The notes under the pieces are model-generated. The model was not told where the DNA came from, made no database searches, and saw only the letters and a list, made by a program, of their open reading frames with translations. Both the position numbers and the translations under genes were made by a program. Below are positions 6,317 through 14,162 of a DNA stretch of 64,000 nucleotides, piece by piece. The DNA comes from Azospirillum sp. TSO35-2 (GTDB lineage: Bacteria; Pseudomonadota; Alphaproteobacteria; Azospirillales; Azospirillaceae): assembly GCF_003116095.1 (NCBI RefSeq), contig NZ_LGRA01000021.1:2966361-3030360 (forward strand). Direction: 5' to 3'. The first letter of the stretch is position 1. Every line of letters begins with the position of its first letter.

Positions 6317-8628
6317 TCGCCGGTCCGGGCGAGCCGGGTCAGGTCGTTGTCAGCCGGTTCCCGCCCGGCGGGGCCCTTCGACAGGACGTCGCGCCCGCTT
6401 CCCTGCGACCGCAGCTCCTCCCGCCGGAAGGGCAGGCTGCGCAGCCGCTTGCCGGTGGCGGCGAAGATCGCGTTGCCCAGCGCCGGGGCGGCCGACACCG
6501 TGCCGGTTTCGCCGACGCCGCCCGGTCCCTCGGCGCTCTGCACGACATGGACCTCGATCGGCGGAGTCTCGTTGATGCGCAGGTTGCGGTAGTCGTGGAA
6601 GTTGCTCTGCTCGACCCGACCGCCGGCGAAGGTGATGCCGCTGTAGAGCGCCGCCGACAACCCGAAGAGGATGCCGCCTTCCAACTGCGCCTTCACGCTG
6701 TCCGGGTTGATGGCCAGCCCGCAGTCGATGGCGGCGACGATGCGCTTAAGACCGATCAGCCCGGCCGGGTCCACCGCCGCCTCGATCACCACGGCGACAT
6801 GGCTGCCGAAGGAATCATGGAGCGAGACGCCGCGGCCGCTGCCACCCGGCAGCGGATTGCCCCAGCCCGCCTTCTCGACCGCGAGGTTCAGCACGGCCAG
6901 CGAGCGCGGGTTGTGTTGAAGCAGCGCGCGGCGGTAATCCACCGGATCCTTGCCGGCGGCGTGCGCCAGCTCGTCCATGAAGCTCTCGACCACGAACACG
7001 TTGTGGGTCGGACCGACGCCGCGCCACCAAGTGATGGGCACCGGCGGGTCGGCGCGGACCCAGTCCACCTGCACCGCCGGGAAGCGGTAGGGCGTCTCCT
7101 TCGCCCCTTCCACCGCGTCGTCGTCCAGCTTGCCCTGCTCCAGCCCGCCGGGGAAGTAATGGCCCATGACGGAGCCGCCGGTGACGCGGTCGGTCCACAC
7201 CGTCGGCAACCCGTCCGGCCCCAGCCCGGCGGCGATGCGGTCGTAATAGGCGGGGCGGAAGATGTCGCGCCGGATGTCCTCCTCGCGGGTCCAGATGATC
7301 TTGACCGGGTAGTCGACCTGCTTGGCGATCGCCACCGCCTGCCCGATCGAATCCGCCTCCAGCCGCCGGCCGAAGCCGCCGCCGAGCAGGTGGTTGTGCA
7401 GGATCACCTTCTCCACCGGCAGTCCGGCCTCCTTGGCCGCCAGCCCCTGCGCGGCGGTCGGCACCTGGGTGCCGACCCAGATCTCGCAGGCGTCGGGGCG
7501 GACGTGAACGGTGGTGTTGATCGGCTCCATCGTCGCGTGCGCCAGGAAGGGCAATTGGTAGACCGCCTCCACCCGCTTGGACGCGGCCTTCATGGCGCCG
7601 TCCACGTCGCCGTCGCGCCGGGCCTGCACCGGCTGGCCGGTTTCCGACCTGGCCTTCAGGTCGGCCCAGATGCCGTTGCTGCTCGTGCCCGCGTTGGGTC
7701 CGTAGTCCCAGGTGATGTCCAGCGCCTCCAGCCCCTTCCTGGCCGCCCAGAAATGGTCGCCGACGACCGCCACCGCGTTGTCGATCCGCACCACGTCGCG
7801 CACGCCGGGGACGGCCCGCGCCGCCCGGTCGTCGACCGAGGCGACCTTGCCGCCGAACACCGGGCAGGCCGTCACCGTGGCGACCTTCATGCCCGGAACC
7901 TGGACATCGATGCCGAAGACGGCGGTGCCGTTCACCTTGCTGGGCGTTTCGACCCGCCGCACCGACCTGCCGATCAGCTTGAAATCCCTGGGGTCCTTCA
8001 GCGGCGGATCCTTCGGCACCGGCAGCCTCGACGCCCCGTCGACCACCTCGCCGTAGGTGGCGGTGCGTCCGGTCGGACGGTGGGTGATGATCGCCCGCTG
8101 GGCGGCGCATTCCGCCGGGTCGACGCCCCATTGGGCCGCCGCCGCGCCGATCAGCATCTGGCGGGCCGCCGCGCCGGCTTGGCGCAGCGGCACCCAGGCG
8201 CCGCGGATGGAGGTGGAGCCGCCGGTCGACTGCGACTTCAGCAGCGGCTGCTGGTACAGCTCCTCGTTCGGCGGGGCGGGCACGACCTGCACCTGGTCCA
8301 GCCCGACCTCCAGCTCCTCGGCGATCAGCATCGCTTCGCCGGTGTAGATGCCCTGTCCCATTTCGACGCTGGGGACGATCAGGGTGATGGAATTGTCGCG
8401 GCCGATGCGGATGAAACCGCCGGGTGCGAAGCCCTGGAAGGCGGCGCCGTCCTTGTCGGCGTCGCCGGCGCCCAGCATGCGCAGGCTGGGTTCCTCCCCC
8501 GCCGCCCACGCCTTGCGGCGGCCCATGGCGGCGAAGGCGATCAGCAGCGCCCCGCCTTGAAGGAAGCGGCGGCGCGTCGACGGTGACAGCGTCGCGCCAT
8601 CGACGCGGGCGTAGGTGGGCTTGTCCAT
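6313..8628 (-). CDS. Molybdopterin-binding large subunit, xanthine dehydrogenase family (IorB / aldehyde dehydrogenase-like)
   Basis: A 771-residue protein with a twin-arginine signal (RRRFLQGGALLIAFAAMG, near residue 20), so the folded cofactor-bearing enzyme is likely exported by Tat; tatABC lie at 60 kb in this window. The body carries the family signatures EMGQGIYTGEAMLIAEELEV, LGGGFGRRLEADS and a C-terminal GVGETGTVSAAPALGNAIFA segment near the active-site Glu. Such subunits hydroxylate N-heterocycles or oxidise aldehydes. With the separate 2Fe-2S subunit upstream and the triheme cytochrome downstream it matches the periplasmic aldehyde/isoquinoline oxidoreductase layout. Substrate is not readable. 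No FAD subunit is present, as expected for a cytochrome-coupled enzyme. Confidence 0.9.
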   Translation of the reverse strand: MDKPTYARVDGATLSPSTRRRFLQGGALLIAFAAMGRRKAWAAGEEPSLRMLGAGDADKDGAAFQGFAPGGFIRIGRDNSITLIVPSVEMGQGIYTGEAMLIAEELEVGLDQVQVVPAPPNEELYQQPLLKSQSTGGSTSIRGAWVPLRQAGAAARQMLIGAAAAQWGVDPAECAAQRAIITHRPTGRTATYGEVVDGASRLPVPKDPPLKDPRDFKLIGRSVRRVETPSKVNGTAVFGIDVQVPGMKVATVTACPVFGGKVASVDDRAARAVPGVRDVVRIDNAVAVVGDHFWAARKGLEALDITWDYGPNAGTSSNGIWADLKARSETGQPVQARRDGDVDGAMKAASKRVEAVYQLPFLAHATMEPINTTVHVRPDACEIWVGTQVPTAAQGLAAKEAGLPVEKVILHNHLLGGGFGRRLEADSIGQAVAIAKQVDYPVKIIWTREEDIRRDIFRPAYYDRIAAGLGPDGLPTVWTDRVTGGSVMGHYFPGGLEQGKLDDDAVEGAKETPYRFPAVQVDWVRADPPVPITWWRGVGPTHNVFVVESFMDELAHAAGKDPVDYRRALLQHNPRSLAVLNLAVEKAGWGNPLPGGSGRGVSLHDSFGSHVAVVIEAAVDPAGLIGLKRIVAAIDCGLAINPDSVKAQLEGGILFGLSAALYSGITFAGGRVEQSNFHDYRNLRINETPPIEVHVVQSAEGPGGVGETGTVSAAPALGNAIFAATGKRLRSLPFRREELRSQGSGRDVLSKGPAGREPADNDLTRLARTGE

Positions 8629-8652
8629 ATCATGTGTCCCGGGCGGCGAGGG

Positions 8653-9105
8653 TCAGGCTTGCGACGCCTGCTTGATGGCGGCGCGGATGCGGGAATAGGT
8701 CCCGCAGCGGCAGATGTTGCCCGCCATGGCGGCGTCGATGTCGGCGTCGGACGGATTGGGGTTGCGGGCGAGCAGGGCTGCGGCGGACATCACCTGCCCG
8801 GACTGGCAATAGCCGCACTGGACGACCTCCAGCGCCAGCCACGCCTCCTGGATTTTCTTCCCCGAGGGCGACTGGCCCACCGCCTCCACCGTCGTGACCG
8901 CCCGCGCCCCGACGGAGGCGACCGGCAGGATGCAGGACCGCACCGGCTTGCCGTCGAGATGAACGGTGCAGGCGCCGCACTGGGCGATCCCGCAGCCGAA
9001 CTTGGTGCCGTTCAGGCCGACGACGTCCCGCAGCACCCACAGCAGCGGCATGTCCGGCGGCACGTCGACCCGATGGGTTTCGCCGTTGACGTTGAGTGTG
9101 ATCAT
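8653..9105 (-). CDS. 2Fe-2S subunit of a molybdenum hydroxylase (IorA-like)
   Basis: A 150-residue protein with two [2Fe-2S] clusters. The ferredoxin-type cluster uses Cys38, 43, 46 and 58 (CGIAQCGAC then C). The second uses CGYC (97, 100) and CRCG (132, 134). It relays electrons from the molybdopterin to the cytochrome subunit. The ATG at 9105 is preceded by GGAGG and matches the family start MITLNVNGE. There is no signal peptide, so it probably hitch-hikes through Tat with the large subunit, as in related enzymes. It is the first gene of the unit; the next gene starts 24 bases downstream. Confidence 0.92.
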   Translation of the reverse strand: MITLNVNGETHRVDVPPDMPLLWVLRDVVGLNGTKFGCGIAQCGACTVHLDGKPVRSCILPVASVGARAVTTVEAVGQSPSGKKIQEAWLALEVVQCGYCQSGQVMSAAALLARNPNPSDADIDAAMAGNICRCGTYSRIRAAIKQASQA

Positions 9106-9416
9106 CGAACCTCCAGCCCAGCCCGGATGCGAGCGGGGCTCGCCCCCGTCTCCGTCGCGCCGATCCGCCATTGGTGGGCAGAACGGTGGCGGGTGGTGTT
9201 TGGTTCCGTGCGCTTGCGTCAGCCCGCGTGCGGCGGCCGTCCGGCGTCCCCGGGCGCCGAGCGGGCCTGCGCTGCTATGCCGCTGGTCTTACCACCGACC
9301 TGGCTGAGGCATATCAATGCCTTGCGCGCAGGGGCGGGCTTTTGATCCGCGCTCTTTGCAACTCTATCTTCACCGCGGGCAGTTTTAAGTTGCGGCCCGC
9401 GAGACTGGAATGATGA
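9106..9416. other. 311-base divergent intergenic region with a leader hairpin
   Basis: No gene is supported. The region separates the molybdenum enzyme unit (minus) from the acetate-family permease (plus). Close to the permease start is a 7-bp GC stem, CGCGGGC (9374-9380) with GCCCGCG (9395-9401), around an AT-rich 14-base loop. It could affect permease mRNA stability or initiation. No convincing promoter hexamers were recognised. Confidence 0.35.
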
Positions 9417-10043
9417 ATGTCTGTCCCTGTTCTCGTCGCGAAATCGGCCCCGCTCCCCGAGGCCGACGCGCGTGTTTCGCCGGCCCATCCCAAACATGGA
9501 AACCCGGCGGTGGTCGGGCTCGCGGGTTTCGGGCTGTCGACGCTGGTCCTGCAGTTCCACAATGTCGGCTGGGTCGCGATCGGCCCGGTGGTGTGGCTTG
9601 GCCTCATCTTCGGCGGCGTTGCCCAGATGATCGCCGGCCTGCAGGAAATGAAGGCCGGCAATAACTTCGGCTACAGCGCCTTCACCTCCTACGGCTGCTT
9701 CTGGATCGCCCTGGGGCTGATGCTGATCGGCAATGCGACCGGCCTGTTCAGGGTCACCGAAACCGACATCGGTTGGTATCTGGTCGCCTGGACCCTCTAC
9801 ACCGGGATCATGACCATCGGTGCGATGGGGATCAGCGCCGTGCTGGGTTTGTTGTTCGTGACGCTGCTCGCCGGCTTTGTTCTGCTGGATCTGGCGCATT
9901 TCGCCGACCCCCGATTCACCGTGGTCGCCGGGTACGAGCTGATGGGCTGTGCCGGTCTGGCGCTGTACGGCATGGCCCATGCGGTGTTCCTCGACGTCTT
10001 CGGTCGCGATGTCCTGCCGATGGGAAAGCCGATCCTGCGCTGA
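9417..10043 (+). CDS. GPR1/FUN34/YaaH (AceTr) family acetate/succinate permease
   Basis: A 208-residue inner-membrane protein with about six hydrophobic helices from residue 32 to 195. The family signature NPAVVGLAGFGLS (29-41) sits at the start of helix 1, and FGYSAFTSYGCFWIALG matches the conserved second motif. E. coli SatP of this family moves acetate and succinate with protons. The protein is close to the family's usual length and appears intact. It stands alone between divergent or convergent neighbours. It might serve carboxylate uptake linked to the aldehyde-oxidising complex encoded divergently, but that link is only positional. Confidence 0.88.
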   Translation: MSVPVLVAKSAPLPEADARVSPAHPKHGNPAVVGLAGFGLSTLVLQFHNVGWVAIGPVVWLGLIFGGVAQMIAGLQEMKAGNNFGYSAFTSYGCFWIALGLMLIGNATGLFRVTETDIGWYLVAWTLYTGIMTIGAMGISAVLGLLFVTLLAGFVLLDLAHFADPRFTVVAGYELMGCAGLALYGMAHAVFLDVFGRDVLPMGKPILR

Positions 10044-10128
10044 GCGGATCGCTGGGCGGTCGTCGGACCGCATCCCGACGGGGGCGCGGCGTGCCCCGCC
10101 CCCGTGATCGCGCGTGTCGCCCGCCGCC

Positions 10129-10716
10129 TCAGGCCAGCCCTTCTTCGGCGAGCGCCCGGGCGACGGACGGCACCTCCTTCATCCGGGCGAAATAGGACCG
10201 CAGCCGCTCGGGCAGCTCGATCCCGGACTTCGGCGCCCACATCAGCATGACGAACAGATACGCGTCGGCGATCGTCATCCGATCCCCCAGCAGGAAGGCA
10301 CCGTCGCCAAGCTGCCCGGCGATGGAGGCGAAGTGCCGGGCCAGCATCCCGGCCGCCTTGTCCTTCTCCGCCTGGGTGGCGTCCGGGTAGAAGAACGGCT
10401 TGAAGTTGCCGTGCAGTTCGGTGGTCATGAAGGACGTGGCCTCCAGCGCACGCCAGCGCGTGATGCCGTCCGGCGGCAACAGCCTGCCGCTCCGGTGCGC
10501 GATGTAGGCGAGGATGGCGAGGTTCTCGGTCAGCACCGTCCCGTCGTCGAGTTCCAGCGCCGGCACATAGCCCCGTGGATTGATCGCCAGGAAATCGCGC
10601 CCGTCGTCGGTGCGCTTGTCCCGATCGACGCTGACCAGACGGTAGGGAAGCTCCGCTTCGATGAGCGCGATGTGGTCGGCCAGGCTGCAGGCGCCGGCAT
10701 GGTGGTACAGGATCAT
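10129..10716 (-). CDS. Glutathione S-transferase family protein
   Basis: A 195-residue cytosolic protein. The thioredoxin-like N-terminal domain (1-78) carries HHAGACSLADHIAL and the glutathione-contact segment NPRGYVPALELDDGTVLTEN. The helical C-terminal domain has the GERFTIADAY-type motif in variant form, LGDRMTIADAYLFVML. The ATG at 10716 gives the usual N-terminus; an in-frame upstream ATG at 10749 would add 11 residues. It is transcribed away from a TetR gene, and two near-identical palindromes lie between them, so it is probably the main target of that regulator. The electrophile it detoxifies is unknown. Confidence 0.88.
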   Translation of the reverse strand: MILYHHAGACSLADHIALIEAELPYRLVSVDRDKRTDDGRDFLAINPRGYVPALELDDGTVLTENLAILAYIAHRSGRLLPPDGITRWRALEATSFMTTELHGNFKPFFYPDATQAEKDKAAGMLARHFASIAGQLGDGAFLLGDRMTIADAYLFVMLMWAPKSGIELPERLRSYFARMKEVPSVARALAEEGLA

Positions 10717-10772
10717 GACCAAGCTCCGTGATGGAAGGTCCATTGCCACCGCTCCTCGGGTCGGTTAAAACC

Positions 10773-10785
10773 GGAACGATGTTCC
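10773..10785. promoter_or_regulatory. TetR operator candidate, copy 1
   Basis: GGAACGATGTTCC, a GGAAC/GTTCC inverted repeat. A near-identical copy lies 25 bases away centre to centre at 10798-10810. A smaller palindrome, CGGTTAAAACCG (10762-10773), directly adjoins it. The position between the divergent GST and TetR genes suggests joint control. Confidence 0.6.
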
Positions 10786-10797
10786 ACACAGAAATAC

Positions 10798-10810
10798 GGA
10801 ACAATGTTCC
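10798..10810. promoter_or_regulatory. TetR operator candidate, copy 2
   Basis: GGAACAATGTTCC, extended by C and G to the 15-base near-perfect palindrome CGGAACAATGTTCCG (10797-10811). It contains the first possible ATG of the TetR frame (10804), which argues that translation begins further downstream at 10834. Confidence 0.62.
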
Positions 10811-10833
10811 GTTTAGCAAGGGGCAAATCGGAG

Positions 10834-11454
10834 ATGGACCGTCCGCGCGCCGAACACGGGGATGAACCGGAAGGCATGGTGGCGAAGCCCCGGGCGGGGC
10901 GCGCCGATGCCCAGCGCAACATGGACGCTCTGCTGAAAGCGGCCTTGGAGGTGTTCGCGACCTCGGGCGTGGACGCGCCGGTGCGCGACATCGCCGCTAG
11001 GGCGGGGGTCGGCGTCGGCACGCTCTACCGCCATTTCCCGCAGCGCGCCGACCTGATCGCCGCCGTCTTCCGCCGGGAGATCGACGCCTGCGCCGATGCC
11101 GCGGCCGAACTCGCGGCCGAACAGACGCCCGGTGATGCGCTGGCGCAGTGGATGCAGCGCTACGCCTCCTTCATCGCCACCAAGCGCGGGCTTGCCGCGG
11201 CCCTGCATTCCGGCGACCCGACCTTCGACACGCTGCCCGAATATTTCCAGAAGCGGCTGTTGCCGGCGCTTCAGGCGCTGCTCCACGCGGCGGCCGACGC
11301 CGGAGAGGTGCGCGGCGACGTCGATCCGAACGACCTGCTCAGCGCGGTCGGCCGTCTCGGCATGCGCGCCGGTGACGACGGCACCGCACAGACGCAGCGC
11401 ATGGTGGCGCTGCTGGTCGATGGCCTGCGGTACGGGGCGAAGCCACCGGCGTGA
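10834..11454 (+). CDS. TetR/AcrR-family transcriptional regulator
   Basis: A 206-residue repressor. The N-terminal TetR helix-turn-helix covers roughly residues 20-70 and includes AALEVFATSGVDAPVRDIAARAG, VGTLYRHFPQRADLIAAVF. The C-terminal helical ligand domain runs to the end. The ATG at 10834 is preferred because the in-frame ATG at 10804 lies inside a candidate operator; AAGGGG at 10818-10823 can serve as ribosome binding site. It is divergent from the GST gene. Autorepression plus repression of GST through the twin palindromes is the simplest model. The inducer is unknown. Confidence 0.87.
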   Translation: MDRPRAEHGDEPEGMVAKPRAGRADAQRNMDALLKAALEVFATSGVDAPVRDIAARAGVGVGTLYRHFPQRADLIAAVFRREIDACADAAAELAAEQTPGDALAQWMQRYASFIATKRGLAAALHSGDPTFDTLPEYFQKRLLPALQALLHAAADAGEVRGDVDPNDLLSAVGRLGMRAGDDGTAQTQRMVALLVDGLRYGAKPPA

Positions 11455-11470
11455 CGGCGGCGCCTCAGTT

Positions 11471-11498
11471 GCCCATCATCATGCGCCCATCATCATGC
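11471..11498. repeat. Perfect 14-bp tandem duplication at the 3' end of the ABC permease gene
   Basis: GCCCATCATCATGC occurs twice without a gap (11471-11484 and 11485-11498). Since 14 is not a multiple of three, the duplication shifts the frame. With two copies the permease ends Met-Met-Met-Gly-Ala-stop; with one copy it would end Met-Met-Met-Gly-Asn-stop. It looks like a replication-slippage event. Confidence 0.85.
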
Positions 11499-12534
11499 GG
11501 TAGCGGAGCTGGTCGAAGATCACGGCGAGGATCAGCAGCCCGCCGAGCAGGACCATCTGCAGGTACGAGCCGATCTGCGCGAGGTTCATGCCATTCTGCA
11601 CCAGCACGATGAAGAAGGCGCCCAGCACCACGGTTTCCACCCGGCCGATGCCGCCGCGCAGCGACACCCCGGCGATGACGCAGGCGGCGATCGATTCCAG
11701 GGCGATGGTGCCGCCCAGGTTGGCCTCTCCCGATTCGACGCGGGCGGTCAGCAGAAGCCCGGTCAGCGCCGCGATCAGCGCGCACAGGACATAGGCGACG
11801 ATCAGCGTGCGCCGCGTGTTGATGGCCGACAGCTTCGCCGCCTTGATGTTGCCGCCCACCGCGTAGAGATGGGCGCCGGTGCGGGTGCGGGTCATGATCA
11901 CCCAGATGACGGCGATCGCGACGGCGGCGACCAGCACCGGCACCGGGATGCCGAGCCAGCGGCCGAAGCCGAACAGGTCGGCGAACTGCGGCGGCAGGCC
12001 CGACACCGGGACGCCGCCGGTGAGGAACAGCGACCCGCCGGCCGCCACCGAGCTGACGCCCAGCGTCATGATGAAGGGCGAGACGCCGAACCAGGCGACT
12101 CCGGCGCCGTTGGCCAGACCGACCAGCGCCGCCGCGGCGAAGCCGGCCAGCGCCCCCAGGGCGATCACCGGCGCGACCGCGTCGGGCAGCACCGTGCCCA
12201 GGCTCGCCATCACCAGGGCCGACACCACGGAGGTGAGGGCGACCGTCGCCCCGACCGCCAGATCGAAGCCGCCGGTGATCAGCACCATCATCTGCCCGAG
12301 CGACACCAGCACCAGATAGACCGACTGCCGCGCCACGTTGACGAGGTTGTCCACCGTCAGGAAGTTGTCGGACGCAAGCCCGAAGACGACCAGCGCGGCG
12401 ACCAGGAAGAAGGGCAGCACGCCCAGCCGGATGAACAGCGCCCGGCTCATCGCCCGCAGGCGGACGGAGGTGGTGGCCGGAACGACGCCGGCCGGTCCGG
12501 CAGGCCCGGGGGCGGCGGAGGAGGTGGCGCTCAT
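11479..12534 (-). CDS. Sugar-type (RbsC/BPD_transp_2) ABC transporter permease
   Basis: A 351-residue inner-membrane protein with about 8-10 hydrophobic helices. It carries the family loop ALTSVVSALVMASLG and the EAA-like segment AVGGNIKAAKLSAINTRRT typical of RbsC-class permeases. It is the last gene of an eight-gene minus-strand cluster, and its ATG overlaps the ATPase stop codon (ATGA), implying coupled translation. The C-terminus ends at the first copy of a 14-bp tandem duplication, which changes only the final residue. Substrate is probably that of the TorT-like binding protein two genes upstream rather than ribose. Confidence 0.9.
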   Translation of the reverse strand: MSATSSAAPGPAGPAGVVPATTSVRLRAMSRALFIRLGVLPFFLVAALVVFGLASDNFLTVDNLVNVARQSVYLVLVSLGQMMVLITGGFDLAVGATVALTSVVSALVMASLGTVLPDAVAPVIALGALAGFAAAALVGLANGAGVAWFGVSPFIMTLGVSSVAAGGSLFLTGGVPVSGLPPQFADLFGFGRWLGIPVPVLVAAVAIAVIWVIMTRTRTGAHLYAVGGNIKAAKLSAINTRRTLIVAYVLCALIAALTGLLLTARVESGEANLGGTIALESIAACVIAGVSLRGGIGRVETVVLGAFFIVLVQNGMNLAQIGSYLQMVLLGGLLILAVIFDQLRYRMMMGA

Positions 12535-14060
12535 GCGGGCAGTCTCGCTTCGTCGGGGGTGGGGATCGCGGGGATGGGATCGAAGAAATGCGCGAGGACG
12601 GCGGCCTCGCCGATGCCGTCGCCGTCCAGCTCGGCGGCGATGCGGCCATGGGCGAAGACCAGCAGCCGGTGGGCGAGGTTCATGACCTCCGGCAGGTCGG
12701 AGGAGATCACCACCACCGCCTTGCCGGCCTCCGCCAGCTCGCGGATCAGCCGGTAGATGGCGGCGCGGGCGCCCATGTCGACGCCGACGGTCGGCTCGTC
12801 GAAGATGTAGAGGTCGTAATCGCGGCCGAGCGCCCGGCCGAACAGCGTCTTCTGCTGGTTGCCGCCGGACAGCTGCGCCACCGGACGGCCGCGATAGGCG
12901 ACCGGCAGCTCGACTCGGTCGGCGGTCGCCTCGCAACGCTTGCGGATGCGCCGCCAGGGCAGCAGGCCGAAGCGGCTGCCGCTGCCGGCCAGCACGCCCT
13001 GGGCGAGGTTGTGGCGGGTGGTGAAGGCCAGTTGCAGCCCCTCGGTCTTGCGGTCGGGCGGCACGTAGCAGGCGCCGGCCCGCATCAGGGCGCCGGTGTC
13101 GGCGCCGGTGACGTCGACCCCCTTCAGGGTCACCCGCCCGGCATGGACCGGCAGCAGCCCCATCAGCGCCCGGAAGCTGCGCGACTTGCCGGAGCCGACC
13201 AGCCCGGCCACCCCCAGCACCTCGCCGGGGCGCAGTTCCAGATCGACGCCGTGGACGCCCCAGGCGTGCAGCCCCTCGACCCGCAGCAGGGCCGGGCCGG
13301 GGTGGCGGGCGATGGTCGGATAGACCTCGGCGATCGCGCGGCCGGCCATCATCTCCAGCAGGGCCGCTTCGCTGGTGTCGGCCATCGCCACGGTGCCGAC
13401 CCAGCGGCCGTCGCGCAGCACGGTGACGCGGTCGGCGATGCGGGCAAACTCCTGCATGCGGTGCGAGATGTAGATGATGCCGACGCCGCGCGCCTTCATA
13501 CGGGCGATGACGGCGAACAGATGGTCGACCTCGCGGTCGGTGAGCGACGCCGTCGGCTCGTCGAGGATCAGGATGCCGACCTCGCCGTGCAGGGCCTTGG
13601 CGATCTCGACCATCTGCTGCTCCGCCCGGCTCAGCGTGGCGACCAGCCGGCCGGGGTCGATGGCGAAGTCGAGGTCGGCGAACAGGGCGGCGGCCTTGCG
13701 CCGCATCGCCTTGCGGTCGAGGAAGGGGCCGGCGCGCGGCTCGTCGCCCAGGAACAGGTTCTCCGCCACCGTCAGGGTCGGCACCAGCGAGAATTCCTGG
13801 AACACCGCGGAGATGCCGGCGGCGCGGGCGTCGGCGACGCCGGTGAAGCGGGCGTGGTGGCCGCGCACCAGGATCTCGCCGTCGCTGGGGGCGGAGACGC
13901 CGGCCAGCAGCGAGATCAGGGTCGATTTGCCGGCGCCATTCTCCCCGAACAGCACATGCACCTCACCCGCGCGCAGGTCGAAATCGACCCGGTCGAGGGC
14001 GGTGACGCCGGGATAGCGCTTGGTCAGGGCGACGGTCCGGATCAGGGCGGGTGGGGACAT
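12531..14060 (-). CDS. Sugar-type (RbsA/MglA) ABC transporter ATP-binding protein, two ATPase domains
   Basis: A 509-residue cytoplasmic protein with two fused nucleotide-binding domains. The first has Walker A GENGAGKST, signature LSRAEQQMVEIAKAL and Walker B ILDEPTASL. The second has the degenerate Walker A GLVGSGKSRS, signature LSGGNQQKTLFGRAL and Walker B IFDEPTVGVD; a degenerate second site is usual for this family. The ATG at 14060 is taken because MSPPALIRTVALTKRYPGV is a family-like start. It sits between the binding-protein gene and the permease gene, with a strong hairpin in the 89-base gap upstream. Confidence 0.93.
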   Translation of the reverse strand: MSPPALIRTVALTKRYPGVTALDRVDFDLRAGEVHVLFGENGAGKSTLISLLAGVSAPSDGEILVRGHHARFTGVADARAAGISAVFQEFSLVPTLTVAENLFLGDEPRAGPFLDRKAMRRKAAALFADLDFAIDPGRLVATLSRAEQQMVEIAKALHGEVGILILDEPTASLTDREVDHLFAVIARMKARGVGIIYISHRMQEFARIADRVTVLRDGRWVGTVAMADTSEAALLEMMAGRAIAEVYPTIARHPGPALLRVEGLHAWGVHGVDLELRPGEVLGVAGLVGSGKSRSFRALMGLLPVHAGRVTLKGVDVTGADTGALMRAGACYVPPDRKTEGLQLAFTTRHNLAQGVLAGSGSRFGLLPWRRIRKRCEATADRVELPVAYRGRPVAQLSGGNQQKTLFGRALGRDYDLYIFDEPTVGVDMGARAAIYRLIRELAEAGKAVVVISSDLPEVMNLAHRLLVFAHGRIAAELDGDGIGEAAVLAHFFDPIPAIPTPDEARLPA

Positions 14061-14080
14061 GGGCGCGCTCCGGTTGGGGA

Positions 14081-14126
14081 CCCTTGCGGACCGCCCCCTT
14101 GTGGATCGTTGGACGGTCCGCAAGGG
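14081..14126 (-). other. Intercistronic hairpin downstream of the binding-protein gene
   Basis: CCCTTGCGGACCG (14081-14093) pairs perfectly with CGGTCCGCAAGGG (14114-14126), a 13-bp stem with a 20-base loop. It lies between the TorT-like gene and the ATPase gene on the minus strand and has no T-run. Such hairpins often protect the 3' end of binding-protein mRNA so that it is made in excess over the ATPase and permease. Confidence 0.65.
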
Positions 14127-14130
14127 GGGC

Positions 14131-14162
14131 GATCACGTCACGCTGCCGATCACTTCACGCTG
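14131..14162. repeat. 17-base tandem duplication with one mismatch at the binding-protein stop codon
   Basis: GATCACGTCACGCTG (14131-14145) and GATCACTTCACGCTG (14148-14162) are offset by 17 bases and differ at one base. The second copy spans the real stop codon, so the 3' end of the gene appears partly duplicated just beyond its stop. Confidence 0.7.

Noticed and set aside
10804-10833. Upstream ATG of the TetR frame
   Set aside because: It lies inside the palindrome at 10797-10811, so a start there would put the operator within the coding region; ATG 10834 has a usable AAGGGG upstream.
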